Assembly: GCA_036337765.1 (NCBI GenBank) | Contig: JAYZDP010000209.1 | Coordinates: 1 to 58,394 of the forward strand | Origin: JAYZDP01 sp036337765 | GTDB taxonomy: Bacteria > Acidobacteriota > Thermoanaerobaculia > Multivoradales > Multivoraceae | Reading direction: 5' to 3' | DNA length: 58,394 bases | Shown: positions 16,982-25,008 of the stretch, piece by piece | How the letters are laid out: the number at the start of each line of letters is the position of its first letter | Position numbering within the stretch: the first letter of the stretch is position 1 | Position numbers and translations under genes: made by a program | Notes under the pieces: generated by a model | The model's database searches: none | What the model was told of the DNA's origin: nothing | Seen by the model: the letters and a program-made list of their open reading frames with translations, nothing else

Positions 16982-18424
16982 ATGCGCGCGATGGAAGACG
17001 TGAAAGGTCTTCTCGGGGGACTCCTCGTCGCGGCGCTGGCGGCGGGCTGCGCGGAGTCTCCCGGCTCGGATCCGGCAGAGGGAGCTGGGAGCGAGACTTC
17101 CGCCTTCTACGTTCAGGCGGGCGCGAGTGAGGGCGGCGACGGCTCCGCCTCGAATCCGTTTTCGTCGCTGAGTGGCGCGGCCGCAGTTGCGCCGCCAAAC
17201 GCCACCATCTTCGTTCTCGCCGGCGATGCCGAGGCTCCCATCGATGGCGGCATTCGGCTGCAGCCCGGACAGAAGCTGATCGGACTGGCCGCGGAGGGGC
17301 GGAACTCGGCCGACCCTGAAGCCATGCCGCGCCTCACCAACACGACCGATGCTCTCGGCGGGGCGGTGATCCAGCTAGCCGAGCGCAACGAGATCAGCGG
17401 CATTCACCTGGTGGATCTGCGCAGCCACGGCATCGTCGCTTCGACCGTCAACCCCTCAGGAACCAAGATCCAGCACGTCGCCGTTACGGGGGCCGCCGAG
17501 AGCGAAGAGATCATCTGGTCGATCCAGCTTGAGGTCCCAAGCGGCGCGGTGAAAGACGTCTCCGTGACCGACAGCGTTTTCCGGGACGGCCGTGACCTCG
17601 GCGGCATCCAGGTCGTTCACTCCGGGGAGAGCTCGGGGAGCTACGAGTTCGCCCGCAACGACTTCTCGGACCTTGGCGGCCGTGCCTACCACCTGCAGTC
17701 GCGCGACACGAGCCGCATCGACGCCGAGATCCTCGATTCGTCGGCCGACAACATTGGCCGCGGCGAGCGCAACTCCGACAGCATCCTGCCGCACCTCCAG
17801 AACCGCTCGACGCAGAACATCGTGGTCCGCAACTATCGCTTCCAGAACACCAACCAGGAGGGCAGCCCTTCGAACTGTGGGTTGGAGGCGTTTATCGAGG
17901 GCGCGCCCTTTCCGAACGCCGAGAACTACTGCGATGGATGCGAGCTCACCCTCGAGATCGTCGACAGCGTCTTCGAGCAGCCAGTGACCGACGGCATCCA
18001 GCTGGTCAACTTCGGCTCCAACACCCACCTCGACGTCCGCATCCGTGGCAGCCGAATCATCGGTGCGAACCCCCAGCAGGTCGGCGGTGGCCTGTCATTG
18101 CTGGCTCAGAACGCCGACAATGCCGGTAGCCGCACGACGCTGCTGGTCGAAAACACCGACATCGTCGACTCCGCCGCCTTCGGCTTCGCGCTCTCCGATC
18201 AGGGCGAGGGCCACACGGCGACGGTGGATCTGGGCGGCGGTGAGCTGGGCAGCGTCGGCAACAACCGCATCCTTGGCAGCGCTTCCGGAGAGGCGCAGAT
18301 CATCAACGGCCAGGTCATCGCCAAGAACAACTGGTGGGGCGGTGCCGAGCCCCACGCCGACCTTCAGGGCGAATCCGCGCTCGAAGCGGATCCGGCTCTC
18401 GATTCCGACCCGCGGCCGAACTAG
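16982..18424 (+). CDS. parallel beta-helix (pectate-lyase-fold) lipoprotein
   Basis: A 480-residue lipoprotein. The lipobox LAAGC follows a short hydrophobic signal (GLLGGLLVAALAAGC). The remainder is a right-handed beta-helix pattern: repeated short strands such as GIVASTVNPSG, NIVVRNYRFQNTN, VTDGIQLVNFGSNTHLDVRIRGSRI and FGFALSDQGEGHTATVDLGGG. The end NNWWGGAEP is the typical Asn-Asn-Trp-Trp-Gly turn of predicted parallel beta-helix surface proteins. Such proteins bind or cleave polysaccharides, but no lyase residues can be assigned. ATG 16982 gives the best signal peptide; 16991 is an alternative. It follows the TonB stub in the same direction. Confidence 0.75.
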   Translation: MRAMEDVKGLLGGLLVAALAAGCAESPGSDPAEGAGSETSAFYVQAGASEGGDGSASNPFSSLSGAAAVAPPNATIFVLAGDAEAPIDGGIRLQPGQKLIGLAAEGRNSADPEAMPRLTNTTDALGGAVIQLAERNEISGIHLVDLRSHGIVASTVNPSGTKIQHVAVTGAAESEEIIWSIQLEVPSGAVKDVSVTDSVFRDGRDLGGIQVVHSGESSGSYEFARNDFSDLGGRAYHLQSRDTSRIDAEILDSSADNIGRGERNSDSILPHLQNRSTQNIVVRNYRFQNTNQEGSPSNCGLEAFIEGAPFPNAENYCDGCELTLEIVDSVFEQPVTDGIQLVNFGSNTHLDVRIRGSRIIGANPQQVGGGLSLLAQNADNAGSRTTLLVENTDIVDSAAFGFALSDQGEGHTATVDLGGGELGSVGNNRILGSASGEAQIINGQVIAKNNWWGGAEPHADLQGESALEADPALDSDPRPN

Positions 18425-18505
18425 TGGAGGGTCGAAGCCGCCGTCCTCGCGGCGTTGGCTACAATCACGCCCCCACCTAGTGCGTTCGATGGAGGCTCGA
18501 AGTCG

Positions 18506-19570
18506 ATGAGCATGCTTCCGAAGTCGGTGATCATCCGTGACGACACCATGCGTGAGGGGCTCCAGATCGAGAGCGCCGACATCCCCGTGTCGGAGAAGCT
18601 GCGTCTTCTCGACGCGCTGGGCGAGACGGGTGCCAAGACGATCTCGATCGGCTCGTTCGCACACCCGAAGTGGACGCCGCAGATGGCCCGCATCGAGGAG
18701 ATCGCCGAGCGCTTCGTTCCCAAGCCGGGGGTGACCTACACCGCCGCGATCTTCAACCGGGTCGGCTTCGAGCGTGCCGACAAGTTCTACCCCAAGATCG
18801 ACGTGCGCACGCGCCGTATAGGCACCCACGTCGAGCTGTGCGACACGTTCGCCAAGCGCAACTACAACCGAAATCAGGCGGAGATGATCGCGGGCATGGA
18901 CGACACCATCGCGCGCGCGAAGGACAGCGAACCGAAGGAAGGCGCGGTCGCGATCGGCAACCCGTTCGGCTCGAACTTCGAGGGCCATTTCGACCTCGAC
19001 CAGAGAATGGACCTGCTGGCGCTGATGATCGACAAGTGGCACGAGGCCGAGATCCCGGTGACGCGCTGCTCGTTTCTCGACGCCATGGGCTGGTCGACAC
19101 CGTGGGAGGTCCGCGAGACCATCCTCGCCGTTCGCGACCGCTGGCCCGAGGTCACCGACATCCATGCCCATCTGCACAACACCCGTGGCATGGGGATGGC
19201 AAGCTACTGGGAAGCGCTGCAGCTCGGCGTGCGGGAGTTCGACACCTCGATCGGCGGCATGGGTGGTTGCCCGTACTGCGGCAACGGTCGCGCTGCCGGG
19301 CACGTGCCGACCGAGGACTTCGTACACCTCTGCCACGAGCTCGGCATCGAGACGGGCTACGACCTCGACAAGCTGATCGCGGCGGTGGCGATTGCCGAGG
19401 AGGTCGTAGGACACGCGCTGTGGGGATTTGTGTCCAAGTCCGGCCCCAGACCCCATGGGGAGGCTCATTACCCGGCGACGATGCCCTTCGTCGAGACCCT
19501 CGACGAGGCTGCCCACTTCCGCAAGGGCCCCGAGGTCTATGCCCACCAGGCCGCGCCCTGGTTCGAGTGA
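18506..19570 (+). CDS. HMG-CoA lyase-like DRE-TIM metallolyase
   Basis: A 354-residue TIM-barrel protein. ATG 18506 has GGAGG at 11 bases. The metal-binding entry motif is RDDTMREGLQ (11-20), a variant of the R-D/E-G-x-Q signature. The second metal site is DIHAHLHNTRGMG. The flexible catalytic loop is GGMGGCPYCGNGRAAG, retaining the Cys needed for C-C cleavage, followed by HVPTEDFVHL. The family includes HMG-CoA lyase, citramalate synthase-type and hydroxyacyl-CoA lyases. The glutamate in REG and the CPYCGNGRA loop differ from classical HMG-CoA lyase, so the acyl substrate may differ. It has its own start 81 bases after the lipoprotein gene and is monocistronic. A divergent second homologue is at 30.3-31.7 kb. 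Confidence 0.8.
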   Translation: MSMLPKSVIIRDDTMREGLQIESADIPVSEKLRLLDALGETGAKTISIGSFAHPKWTPQMARIEEIAERFVPKPGVTYTAAIFNRVGFERADKFYPKIDVRTRRIGTHVELCDTFAKRNYNRNQAEMIAGMDDTIARAKDSEPKEGAVAIGNPFGSNFEGHFDLDQRMDLLALMIDKWHEAEIPVTRCSFLDAMGWSTPWEVRETILAVRDRWPEVTDIHAHLHNTRGMGMASYWEALQLGVREFDTSIGGMGGCPYCGNGRAAGHVPTEDFVHLCHELGIETGYDLDKLIAAVAIAEEVVGHALWGFVSKSGPRPHGEAHYPATMPFVETLDEAAHFRKGPEVYAHQAAPWFE

Positions 19571-19898
19571 GAGTCGGAATTGCCTACAAGGATCTAGAAA
19601 GCGAAGAAGAACGCTGACTTGGAGGCCAATCCCGAGTCACGCCGGCTACCCGGTTCTGGCGAGCTGGGTGGGTCCTTGGTCGGTCTAGCGGATCGGTCGT
19701 CGACCATCTGTTCGACATCGATTCTGGCGCTCAGCTCGATGGCAATAGTTACCACGTCCTTCACCGGGGGAACTCATCAGAACTGCGACTCGAAAGGCGC
19801 TAAGCAGGGAAGGCGGGAGTCACTCGGCCGCATGGGGAGGTGGAGACTCGCCCCGGAAGAAGGGAGGGGGCTGCAGGTTCGGGAGGCGGTTCCCGCGG

Positions 19899-20085
19899 CA
19901 CCTGCACGCCGCGAGCTATGCTCTCGTCGGCGAGCAGGAGCGCGCAGAGGCGGCCCTCACGGAGGCGCTTCGGCTGCGGCCTGGCCTGGCATCGGGCTGC
20001 GTCTGTACCTTCTTCTCGCCGCACCGAAGAGGATGTGCGCGCGCGCTACCTGGCGGGGCTCCGGAAGGCCGGACTCGAGACCTGA
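19899..20085 (+). pseudogene. C-terminal remnant of a TPR/adenylate-cyclase-type protein
   Basis: Within the 527-base gap 19571-20097, frame 3 encodes HLHAASYALVGEQERAEAALTEALRLRPGL, a final TPR unit. A downstream frame encodes EEDVRARYLAGLRKAGLET before a TGA. These two segments are the usual last residues of class III adenylate cyclase or kinase proteins with C-terminal TPRs (RYLxGLRKAGL is their characteristic ending). They lie in different frames with the linker scrambled, and everything upstream of the TPR is missing. The rest of the gap (19571-19890) shows no recognisable gene. The remnant ends 12 bases before the esterase start. Confidence 0.5.
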
Positions 20086-20097
20086 ACGAGGAGATCA

Positions 20098-21126
20098 ATG
20101 AAACAGCGAACGGCGACCCTTACACGGCGGCAATTCGGTCTCACCGGACTGATGGGCGCCGCAGGTCTCGGAGCCGCCGCCCTCGGCCGCACCCAGCTTC
20201 CAGTCGACACTTATCGCGATCTCGGGCTTCACGAGCGTTTCGACTGGGAGAGCGCGATCAACGGCAGGTCACGCGACGACTTCCAGCAGTTCCTCAATCC
20301 GCCCGCTGACGGCCAGTACAACCCCTGTGCCGAGGCAACCCCTGCGGTCGACACGCCGCGCGGGGAGGTCAAGGAGTACCCGGCATGGTCCGAGAGCCGG
20401 GTCTATAAGGGCACCGAGCGCGGAATCTGGATCTATCGGCCCTCACAGCTCGCGGCCTCGAGCGAAGCCCCGGATCTGCTCTTCGTCCAGGACGGCGGCG
20501 GCTATGTCAATCCGGCCGGCGCGATGCGGGTGCCGGCGGTTCTCGACACGATGATCCACGCCGGCGAGCTGCGGCCGACGGTCGGGGTGTTCGTCAATCC
20601 CGGGCAGCGCACCGTGCCTCGCGGGGCGACCGACCCCGAGCGCGGTCGGCAGCGCAGCCTCGAGTACGACACCCTGACCGATACCTACGTCCGCTTCGTG
20701 CTCGAGGACGTCATGCCCTGGGTGGAGAAGGAGATCGGCCGCCCGGTCTCTGCCGATCCGGCACGGCGCACGATCGCCGGTATTTCAAGCGGAGGGATCT
20801 GTGCTTGGACCGCTGCCTGGTTTCGGCCGGATTCGTTCGGCAAGGTCCTGAGCCACTGCGGCTCGTTCACCAACATCCGCGGCGGCCACAACTATCCCTA
20901 TCTGGTGCGCACCACGAACCGGAAGCCGATCCGGATGTTCATGACCAGCGGCTCGAACGATCTCGACATCCCTCTCGGCAGCTGGCCTCTCGCCAACCGG
21001 CAGATGGCCTTGGCGCTCGATTACGCCGGCTACGACTACAAGTTCGTCTTCGGCGAGGGTGGTCACAACCTGCGACACGGAGGCGCGATCCTCGCCGACT
21101 CGCTGCGCTGGCTAGTTCGCGGCTAG
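20098..21126 (+). CDS. Tat-exported alpha/beta-hydrolase, esterase-D-like
   Basis: A 342-residue protein with a twin-arginine type leader (TRRQFGLTGLMGAAGLGAAALG). The catalytic core resembles putative esterases related to enterochelin esterase: the oxyanion strand DLLFVQDGGGYVNP, the nucleophile elbow AGISSGG, the acidic-residue region MFMTSGSNDLDIP and the catalytic His in GEGGHNLRHGG. ATG 20098 is preceded by GAGGAGAT. The enzyme probably hydrolyses an ester in the periplasm, perhaps a siderophore or carbohydrate ester; the substrate is unknown. It stands alone between a TPR remnant and a convergent dioxygenase. Confidence 0.82.
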   Translation: MKQRTATLTRRQFGLTGLMGAAGLGAAALGRTQLPVDTYRDLGLHERFDWESAINGRSRDDFQQFLNPPADGQYNPCAEATPAVDTPRGEVKEYPAWSESRVYKGTERGIWIYRPSQLAASSEAPDLLFVQDGGGYVNPAGAMRVPAVLDTMIHAGELRPTVGVFVNPGQRTVPRGATDPERGRQRSLEYDTLTDTYVRFVLEDVMPWVEKEIGRPVSADPARRTIAGISSGGICAWTAAWFRPDSFGKVLSHCGSFTNIRGGHNYPYLVRTTNRKPIRMFMTSGSNDLDIPLGSWPLANRQMALALDYAGYDYKFVFGEGGHNLRHGGAILADSLRWLVRG

Positions 21127-21150
21127 CGGGGGCCGCAGGCCCGGATGCGA

Positions 21151-21996
21151 TCAGTCGGCGCCTAGAATCACTTCGATCTGATCGGTCGGGGCGTAGAAAT
21201 ACGACCCGGGCCGGAACCCGTAGCCGAGATCGCCGAGCAGGCGGCGCTGTCGCGGCGTGCAGCGATCCTTGACGTCGGACACGGTCTCGAAGTCGTAGGA
21301 GCGCACGAAGAGCTGGCAGTAGTTGTAGAGCAGCGTCCGTCGGGATCGGCCAGAGCTGTTCATAGAGGGCCCGTGCCACAGCGAGTGGGGAAAGATGATG
21401 CAGTCCCCGGCCTTGCCCTTGAGTTGGACGGCTCCGGGCGTCTGGGGGCTCAGCGGCGGGTCGTTGTGCTCGGGGAAGGGCCGCATGTGACTGCCAGGGA
21501 AGACCGTGAAGTTGGCGCCGTTCTCGCCTTCGGTGTCGGTGAGCAGATAGAGCGCCTTCATCGCAAGTGGCCGGCTGGTCTCGGTCACTCGGATGCGCCG
21601 CAGCGCCTCGCCGCCGTCGGTGTGGGTGTAGCCGGTGAAGTTCTCGGTGTGTGGGCGCACGATTGCCTGGGTCATGCTCAGGAGCAGGTACGGGCCCATG
21701 ATGTCGACGATCAGGTCGAAGACTCCGGGCCGGTCGATGAGGTCGAGGAAAGCCTGGTCGTAGGGCAGGAGATCCCGTCGGTCCATGAAGCCCTCGGTGC
21801 CGAGATCTCGCGCGTGGTCGAGCCAGGCGTAGTGACCGAGCGGACCTTCCGGGCTTGGCTCCCAGCCCGGAAGGGCGCGCATCCGGTCGAGCTCGTCGTT
21901 GAAGAAGGCTACCTCGTCAGTCGACAGGGCACCTTCGATCCGCAGGTAGCCGTCGATGGCCCACGTGTCGCGCTGTCTCTCGTCGAGTTTCTGCAT
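21151..21996 (-). CDS. phytanoyl-CoA dioxygenase (PhyH) family protein
   Basis: A 281-residue Fe(II)/2-oxoglutarate dioxygenase. The facial triad is visible as His125 and Asp127 in THTDGG and His208 in SLWHGPS, with the 2-oxoglutarate-binding Arg in RSRRTLLYNY. ATG 21996 is chosen because it directly follows the stop of the HxlR regulator gene. Such enzymes hydroxylate small lipophilic or acidic substrates, and many are not phytanoyl-CoA enzymes. The close pairing with an HxlR regulator suggests it responds to, and perhaps detoxifies, a specific compound. Confidence 0.85.
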   Translation of the reverse strand: MQKLDERQRDTWAIDGYLRIEGALSTDEVAFFNDELDRMRALPGWEPSPEGPLGHYAWLDHARDLGTEGFMDRRDLLPYDQAFLDLIDRPGVFDLIVDIMGPYLLLSMTQAIVRPHTENFTGYTHTDGGEALRRIRVTETSRPLAMKALYLLTDTEGENGANFTVFPGSHMRPFPEHNDPPLSPQTPGAVQLKGKAGDCIIFPHSLWHGPSMNSSGRSRRTLLYNYCQLFVRSYDFETVSDVKDRCTPRQRRLLGDLGYGFRPGSYFYAPTDQIEVILGAD

Positions 21997-21997
21997 C

Positions 21998-22336
21998 TCA
22001 GCCACTCTTCCCGTCTGGCATGGTTCTGGCGACTTCGGCCTCGAAGGTCTTGCCCCGGTCACGGAGCACGTTCAGAACCGACTCGAGAGTGCGGCCCAGC
22101 GCTGTCAATGAGTACTCCACCTTCGGCGGCACCTCGGCGTAGATCTCTCGATGCACCAGCTCGTCAGCCTCGAGCTCGCGCAGCTGCTGGGTGATCTCGG
22201 GAATCAGCCGCTTGAGCTCTCCGAAGCGGCGCGTTTCTTCGAGCAGCTGCCAGAGGATCAGCGGCTTCCACTTGCCGCGGATCGCGTGCAGTGCGCTTTC
22301 GACGGGCGATCGGCAGTCGGGGCAGGCGTTGCGCAT
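21998..22336 (-). CDS. HxlR family transcriptional regulator with a shortened HTH
   Basis: A 112-residue winged-helix regulator. The HxlR pattern is present: CPDCRSPVESALHAIRGKWKPLILWQLLEETRRFGELKRL, then QQLRELEADELVHREIY, VPPKVEYSLTALG. Compared with relatives, the segment between RRFGELKRL and TQQLRELE is four to five residues short: IPEI replaces the usual I-x-x-I-S-x-K-x-L. That loop precedes the recognition helix, so DNA binding may be altered or lost. The N-terminal Cys pair could be redox- or electrophile-sensitive. It is promoter-proximal to the PhyH gene, with direct repeats upstream (22356-22400). Confidence 0.8.
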   Translation of the reverse strand: MRNACPDCRSPVESALHAIRGKWKPLILWQLLEETRRFGELKRLIPEITQQLRELEADELVHREIYAEVPPKVEYSLTALGRTLESVLNVLRDRGKTFEAEVARTMPDGKSG

Positions 22337-22355
22337 CCTGTTAGTTCCCTTCAGG

Positions 22356-22400
22356 TAAGTAGGGTACTCGAAAGTGGGTACTTGCTAGTAGGACACTTAC
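22356..22400. promoter_or_regulatory. candidate HxlR operator, three direct repeats
   Basis: Three similar decamers at a 14-15-base period lie 20-64 bases upstream of the HxlR start: GTAGGGTACT (22359), GTGGGTACTT (22374) and GTAGGACACTT (22388). AAGTA and TACTT arms also give the first two a palindromic frame. HxlR proteins commonly bind GTA/TAC-rich half-sites near their own promoter. The assignment rests on position and repetition only. Confidence 0.4.
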
Positions 22401-22410
22401 GGTCACATAA

Positions 22411-22605
22411 TCTGCTTCTATCGCATATCGCAGCGACTTGGACGAGGAGACCGCGCAAGCCGTCGCCATGCGCTACGGAGTGCGGGCGGTGTCGACGGTG
22501 ATTCTGTTCCGCGGAGGCGAGGTCGTAGACCGCATGGTCGGCGTTGAGCCGCGTAGCGCCTACGTCGCTCGCATCGACGAGCGGCTGCGGTCCGCGGCCG
22601 CCTGA
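22411..22605 (+). pseudogene. thioredoxin C-terminal fragment
   Basis: An open stretch beginning after TAA 22408-22410 encodes DLDEETAQAVAMRYGVRAVSTVILFRGGEVVDRMVG, which is the second half of thioredoxin (YGVRxxPT-LLLF-GEVVDR-VG). The cis-Pro before Thr is changed to Ser. The N-terminal half with the CGPC active site is absent, and the space it would occupy holds the HxlR control region. The only internal start is ATG 22468, deep inside the fold, so no functional redox protein can be made. This looks like a 5'-deleted thioredoxin gene. Confidence 0.65.
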
Positions 22606-22616
22606 GCCTTAGCGCC

Positions 22617-22652
22617 CCAAGACCCGCCGGCCAAGCGGCCGACGCGTCTTGG
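22617..22652. terminator. bidirectional hairpin between converging genes
   Basis: Arms CCAAGAC and GTCTTGG enclose a second stem built on CGGCC and GGCCG around a short loop. The structure sits between the thioredoxin fragment and the convergent LLM oxidoreductase, where a two-way terminator would be expected. Confidence 0.5.
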
Positions 22653-22666
22653 CCCATCCCACCTGC

Positions 22667-22693
22667 CTAGGATCCTGCTGCGCAGGTTCCTAG
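22667..22693 (-). terminator. perfect hairpin containing the LLM gene stop codon
   Basis: CTAGGA-T-CCTGC, a TGC loop, then GCAGG-T-TCCTAG. The stem is symmetric over the full length apart from one T-T pair. The stop codon of the LLM gene (complement of 22690-22692) lies inside the first arm on the minus strand, so translation termination and the hairpin overlap. Confidence 0.5.
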
Positions 22694-23679
22694 CTGTACG
22701 CGATCTCGGCCAGCAGCTCGAAGGAGCGCAGCCTGGCGCGGTGATCGTAGATGTGGGCAGTCACCATGATCTCGTCCGCCTGTGTTTCGTCGGCGAACGC
22801 CTCGAGTCGGCTGCGCACGGTGTCGGGCGATCCGACTGCCGCACAGCGGCCGACCTCGGCGAGCATTCGCTGCTCGACCTCCGAGAGGGTGTCTTCGAAC
22901 CCCTCCAGCGGTGGTGGAAGCTGGCCTGGAGTGCCGCGGCGCAGGCGCACGAAGGACTGCAGTGAGGAAGTGCGTAGGAGCGTCGCGTTGTCGTCGGTAT
23001 CGGCTGCGCACACGTTGTAGCCGAGCATGACGTAGGGCCGGTCGAGTTGCTCGGAGGGCTCGAAGCGCTCGCGATAGATTTCCAGCGCCTGGTCCATCGC
23101 GGCTGGCGCGAAGTGCGAGGCGAAGGCGTAGGGCAGCCCCAAGAGCGCGGCGAGCTGCGCGCCGTAGAGGCTTGAGCCGAGGATCCAGATCGGTACGTCG
23201 AGGCCGGCGCCCGGGACCGCGCGCACCCGCTGACCGTCCGGGGCGCGGAAGTAGTCCTGCAGCTCCCTGACGTCAGACGGAAAGTGATCGACGTCGCCGG
23301 CGAGGTTTCGGCGCAGGGCGTAGGCGGTGTACTGATCGGTGCCGGGGGCGCGGCCGAGGCCGAGCTCGATGCGTCCGGGATGCAGCGAGGCCAGGGTGCC
23401 GAACTGCTCGGCGATCACCAGCGGCGCGTGGTTGGGTAGCATCACGCCGCCCGAGCCGAGCGTGAGCGTCGTCGTCCCGGCTGCCAGGTGCGCGAGGACC
23501 ACCGAGGTGGCGGCGCTGGCGATGCCCGGCATGTTGTGGTGCTCGGCGACCCAGTAGCGCCGATACCCCCAGCGCTCGGCGTGCTGTGCCAGGTCGAGAC
23601 TGTTGCGCAGCGCGTCAGCCGCGGTCGAGCCCTCGGTGATGGGGGCGAGGTCGAGAATGGAGATCGGAGGTAGTGGCAT
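22690..23679 (-). CDS. LLM class flavin-dependent oxidoreductase (luciferase-like)
   Basis: A 329-residue single-domain bacterial-luciferase-type protein of usual size. Typical segments are ISILDLAPITEGSTAADAL near the N-terminus, YWVAEHHNMPGIASAATSV, LGSGGVMLPNHAPLVIAEQFGTL and HPGRIELGLGRAPGTD, and near the end CAAVGSPDTVRSRLEAF and EIMVTAHIYDHRARLRSFELLAE. It would use FMNH2 supplied by a reductase to oxidise a small substrate; specificity is unknown. ATG 23679 leaves 75 bases to the divergent MFS gene, so the two may share a control region. A perfect hairpin overlaps its stop. Confidence 0.88.
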   Translation of the reverse strand: MPLPPISILDLAPITEGSTAADALRNSLDLAQHAERWGYRRYWVAEHHNMPGIASAATSVVLAHLAAGTTTLTLGSGGVMLPNHAPLVIAEQFGTLASLHPGRIELGLGRAPGTDQYTAYALRRNLAGDVDHFPSDVRELQDYFRAPDGQRVRAVPGAGLDVPIWILGSSLYGAQLAALLGLPYAFASHFAPAAMDQALEIYRERFEPSEQLDRPYVMLGYNVCAADTDDNATLLRTSSLQSFVRLRRGTPGQLPPPLEGFEDTLSEVEQRMLAEVGRCAAVGSPDTVRSRLEAFADETQADEIMVTAHIYDHRARLRSFELLAEIAYS

Positions 23680-23754
23680 CGGTGCGCTGGGGTACGCTGG
23701 CGATCGTCGCCCTTGTCTGCGGCGCACCCTATCCTCCATCACAGTTGAAACGAC

Positions 23755-24993
23755 GTGGCCGGCTTCATCAAGGGGACCTTTGCGGCCCTCGCTGTGCGCC
23801 CATTTCGCATCTTGTGGCTGGGATCGGTACTCGCGTTCGTCGGCTTCTTCATGTCGACTGTGGTGCAGAGCGTCGTCGCCTTCGACCTCACGGGTGAGAA
23901 CCGCGCCGTCGGTCTGGTGACCTTCGCCCAGGGACTGATGATGTTCACTTTCGCCCCGCTGGGGGGTGCGCTCTCGGATCGGCTTCCCAAGCGGCGGGTG
24001 ATTGCGATCTGCCAGCTGGCCACGATGGCGTCGTTCTTCGCCATCTCGTGGGCGATCGCGACCGGTCGGATCCAGATGATGTACCTGGTCGTTGGCTCGC
24101 TGATCATGGGCGCCTCGTTCGCCTTCCTCGGTCCCGCCCGTCAGTCGCTGGCCGTCGAGCTCGTCGGTGAGAAGCTGCGAGGCAACGCGGTGGCGCTGAC
24201 CCAGATCGCCAACAACGGCTGTCGCGTCCTCGGTCCGGCCCTCGGCGGTGCCTTCCTCGCCTGGTTCAGCGATGGCGCTGCCATCGCCTACGTGGTGATG
24301 GGCCTGTTCTACCTGAGCTCGATTCTCAGCCTGATCCTGCTGCCGAAATCCAAAGTGCGGGAAGGGGCTCGAAACCAGCACGTGCTCGCCGACATGCTCG
24401 ACGGCATGCGCTATGTCCGGGACCACCGGAAGCTCCGGCGGCTGATGCTGCTTTTCACCTTGGTCATCATGATCGGCTTCCCGCACGTCACTTTGTTGCC
24501 GGGCCTGGTCGAGAACGAGCTCGGCACCCCCGCCGCCCAGTCGGGGACGCTGTGGGCGGTCAGCGCCTTTGGCGCTCTGGCCGCCAGCCTGGTCGTCGCC
24601 CGCAAGGCCGACTCCGACAACGCCCCGAAGCTCTTCTCCCGCCTGGCCTTGGGCTTCGGCGCTGCTCTGGTCGTGACCGCCACATCTCCGAGCTTTTCGA
24701 CCATCGTCCTACTGATGGTCTTCGTCGGCGCGCTCAGTGGCAGTTTTCAGGTGCTTGGCGGCGCCGTCATCGTGCGCTTCACCGAGCCCCGCTACGTCGG
24801 TCGCGTGATGTCGCTGACCATGCTCTCCTTCGCCGGCTTCGGCCTGGTCGGCCTCCCCATCGGCCTGCTCGCCGACGCCGTCGGCGAAAGAGCCACCTTC
24901 GCCACTCTAGGCGCCGCCGTCTGCCTCATCGCCCTCGCCTTCCGCCCTCCCTCGCCCGACCCGATCTCCCCTCCGCAACCATCCCTTCCCTAG
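23755..24993 (+). CDS. MFS transporter
   Basis: A 412-residue major facilitator with about 12 hydrophobic segments. The cytoplasmic loop between helices 2 and 3 carries the MFS motif GGALSDRLPKRRV. The sequence FLGPARQSLAVELVGEKLRGNAVALTQIANNGCRVLGPALGG is characteristic of the MFS_3 group, which contains the enterobactin and macrolide exporters. It begins with GTG 23755. The polar C-terminal tail (RPPSPDPISPPQPSLP) is low complexity. It probably exports a small molecule and is divergent from an LLM oxidoreductase, so the two may act on the same compound. Confidence 0.85.
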   Translation: MAGFIKGTFAALAVRPFRILWLGSVLAFVGFFMSTVVQSVVAFDLTGENRAVGLVTFAQGLMMFTFAPLGGALSDRLPKRRVIAICQLATMASFFAISWAIATGRIQMMYLVVGSLIMGASFAFLGPARQSLAVELVGEKLRGNAVALTQIANNGCRVLGPALGGAFLAWFSDGAAIAYVVMGLFYLSSILSLILLPKSKVREGARNQHVLADMLDGMRYVRDHRKLRRLMLLFTLVIMIGFPHVTLLPGLVENELGTPAAQSGTLWAVSAFGALAASLVVARKADSDNAPKLFSRLALGFGAALVVTATSPSFSTIVLLMVFVGALSGSFQVLGGAVIVRFTEPRYVGRVMSLTMLSFAGFGLVGLPIGLLADAVGERATFATLGAAVCLIALAFRPPSPDPISPPQPSLP

Positions 24994-25008
24994 GCCGTCA
25001 GCTACCCG

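Noticed and set aside
18455..18505. Earlier start for the DRE-TIM lyase
   Set aside because: ATG 18506 has GGAGG at proper spacing and starts right before the first barrel strand; the upstream codons add nothing conserved.
18095..19546. 483-codon minus-strand open frame opposite the DRE-TIM lyase
   Set aside because: The plus strand encodes unmistakable lyase motifs; the antisense frame is explained by codon bias.
23680..24486. N-terminal extension of the LLM oxidoreductase to 598 residues
   Set aside because: The extension is antisense to the MFS gene and has shadow composition; ATG 23679 gives the normal family length.
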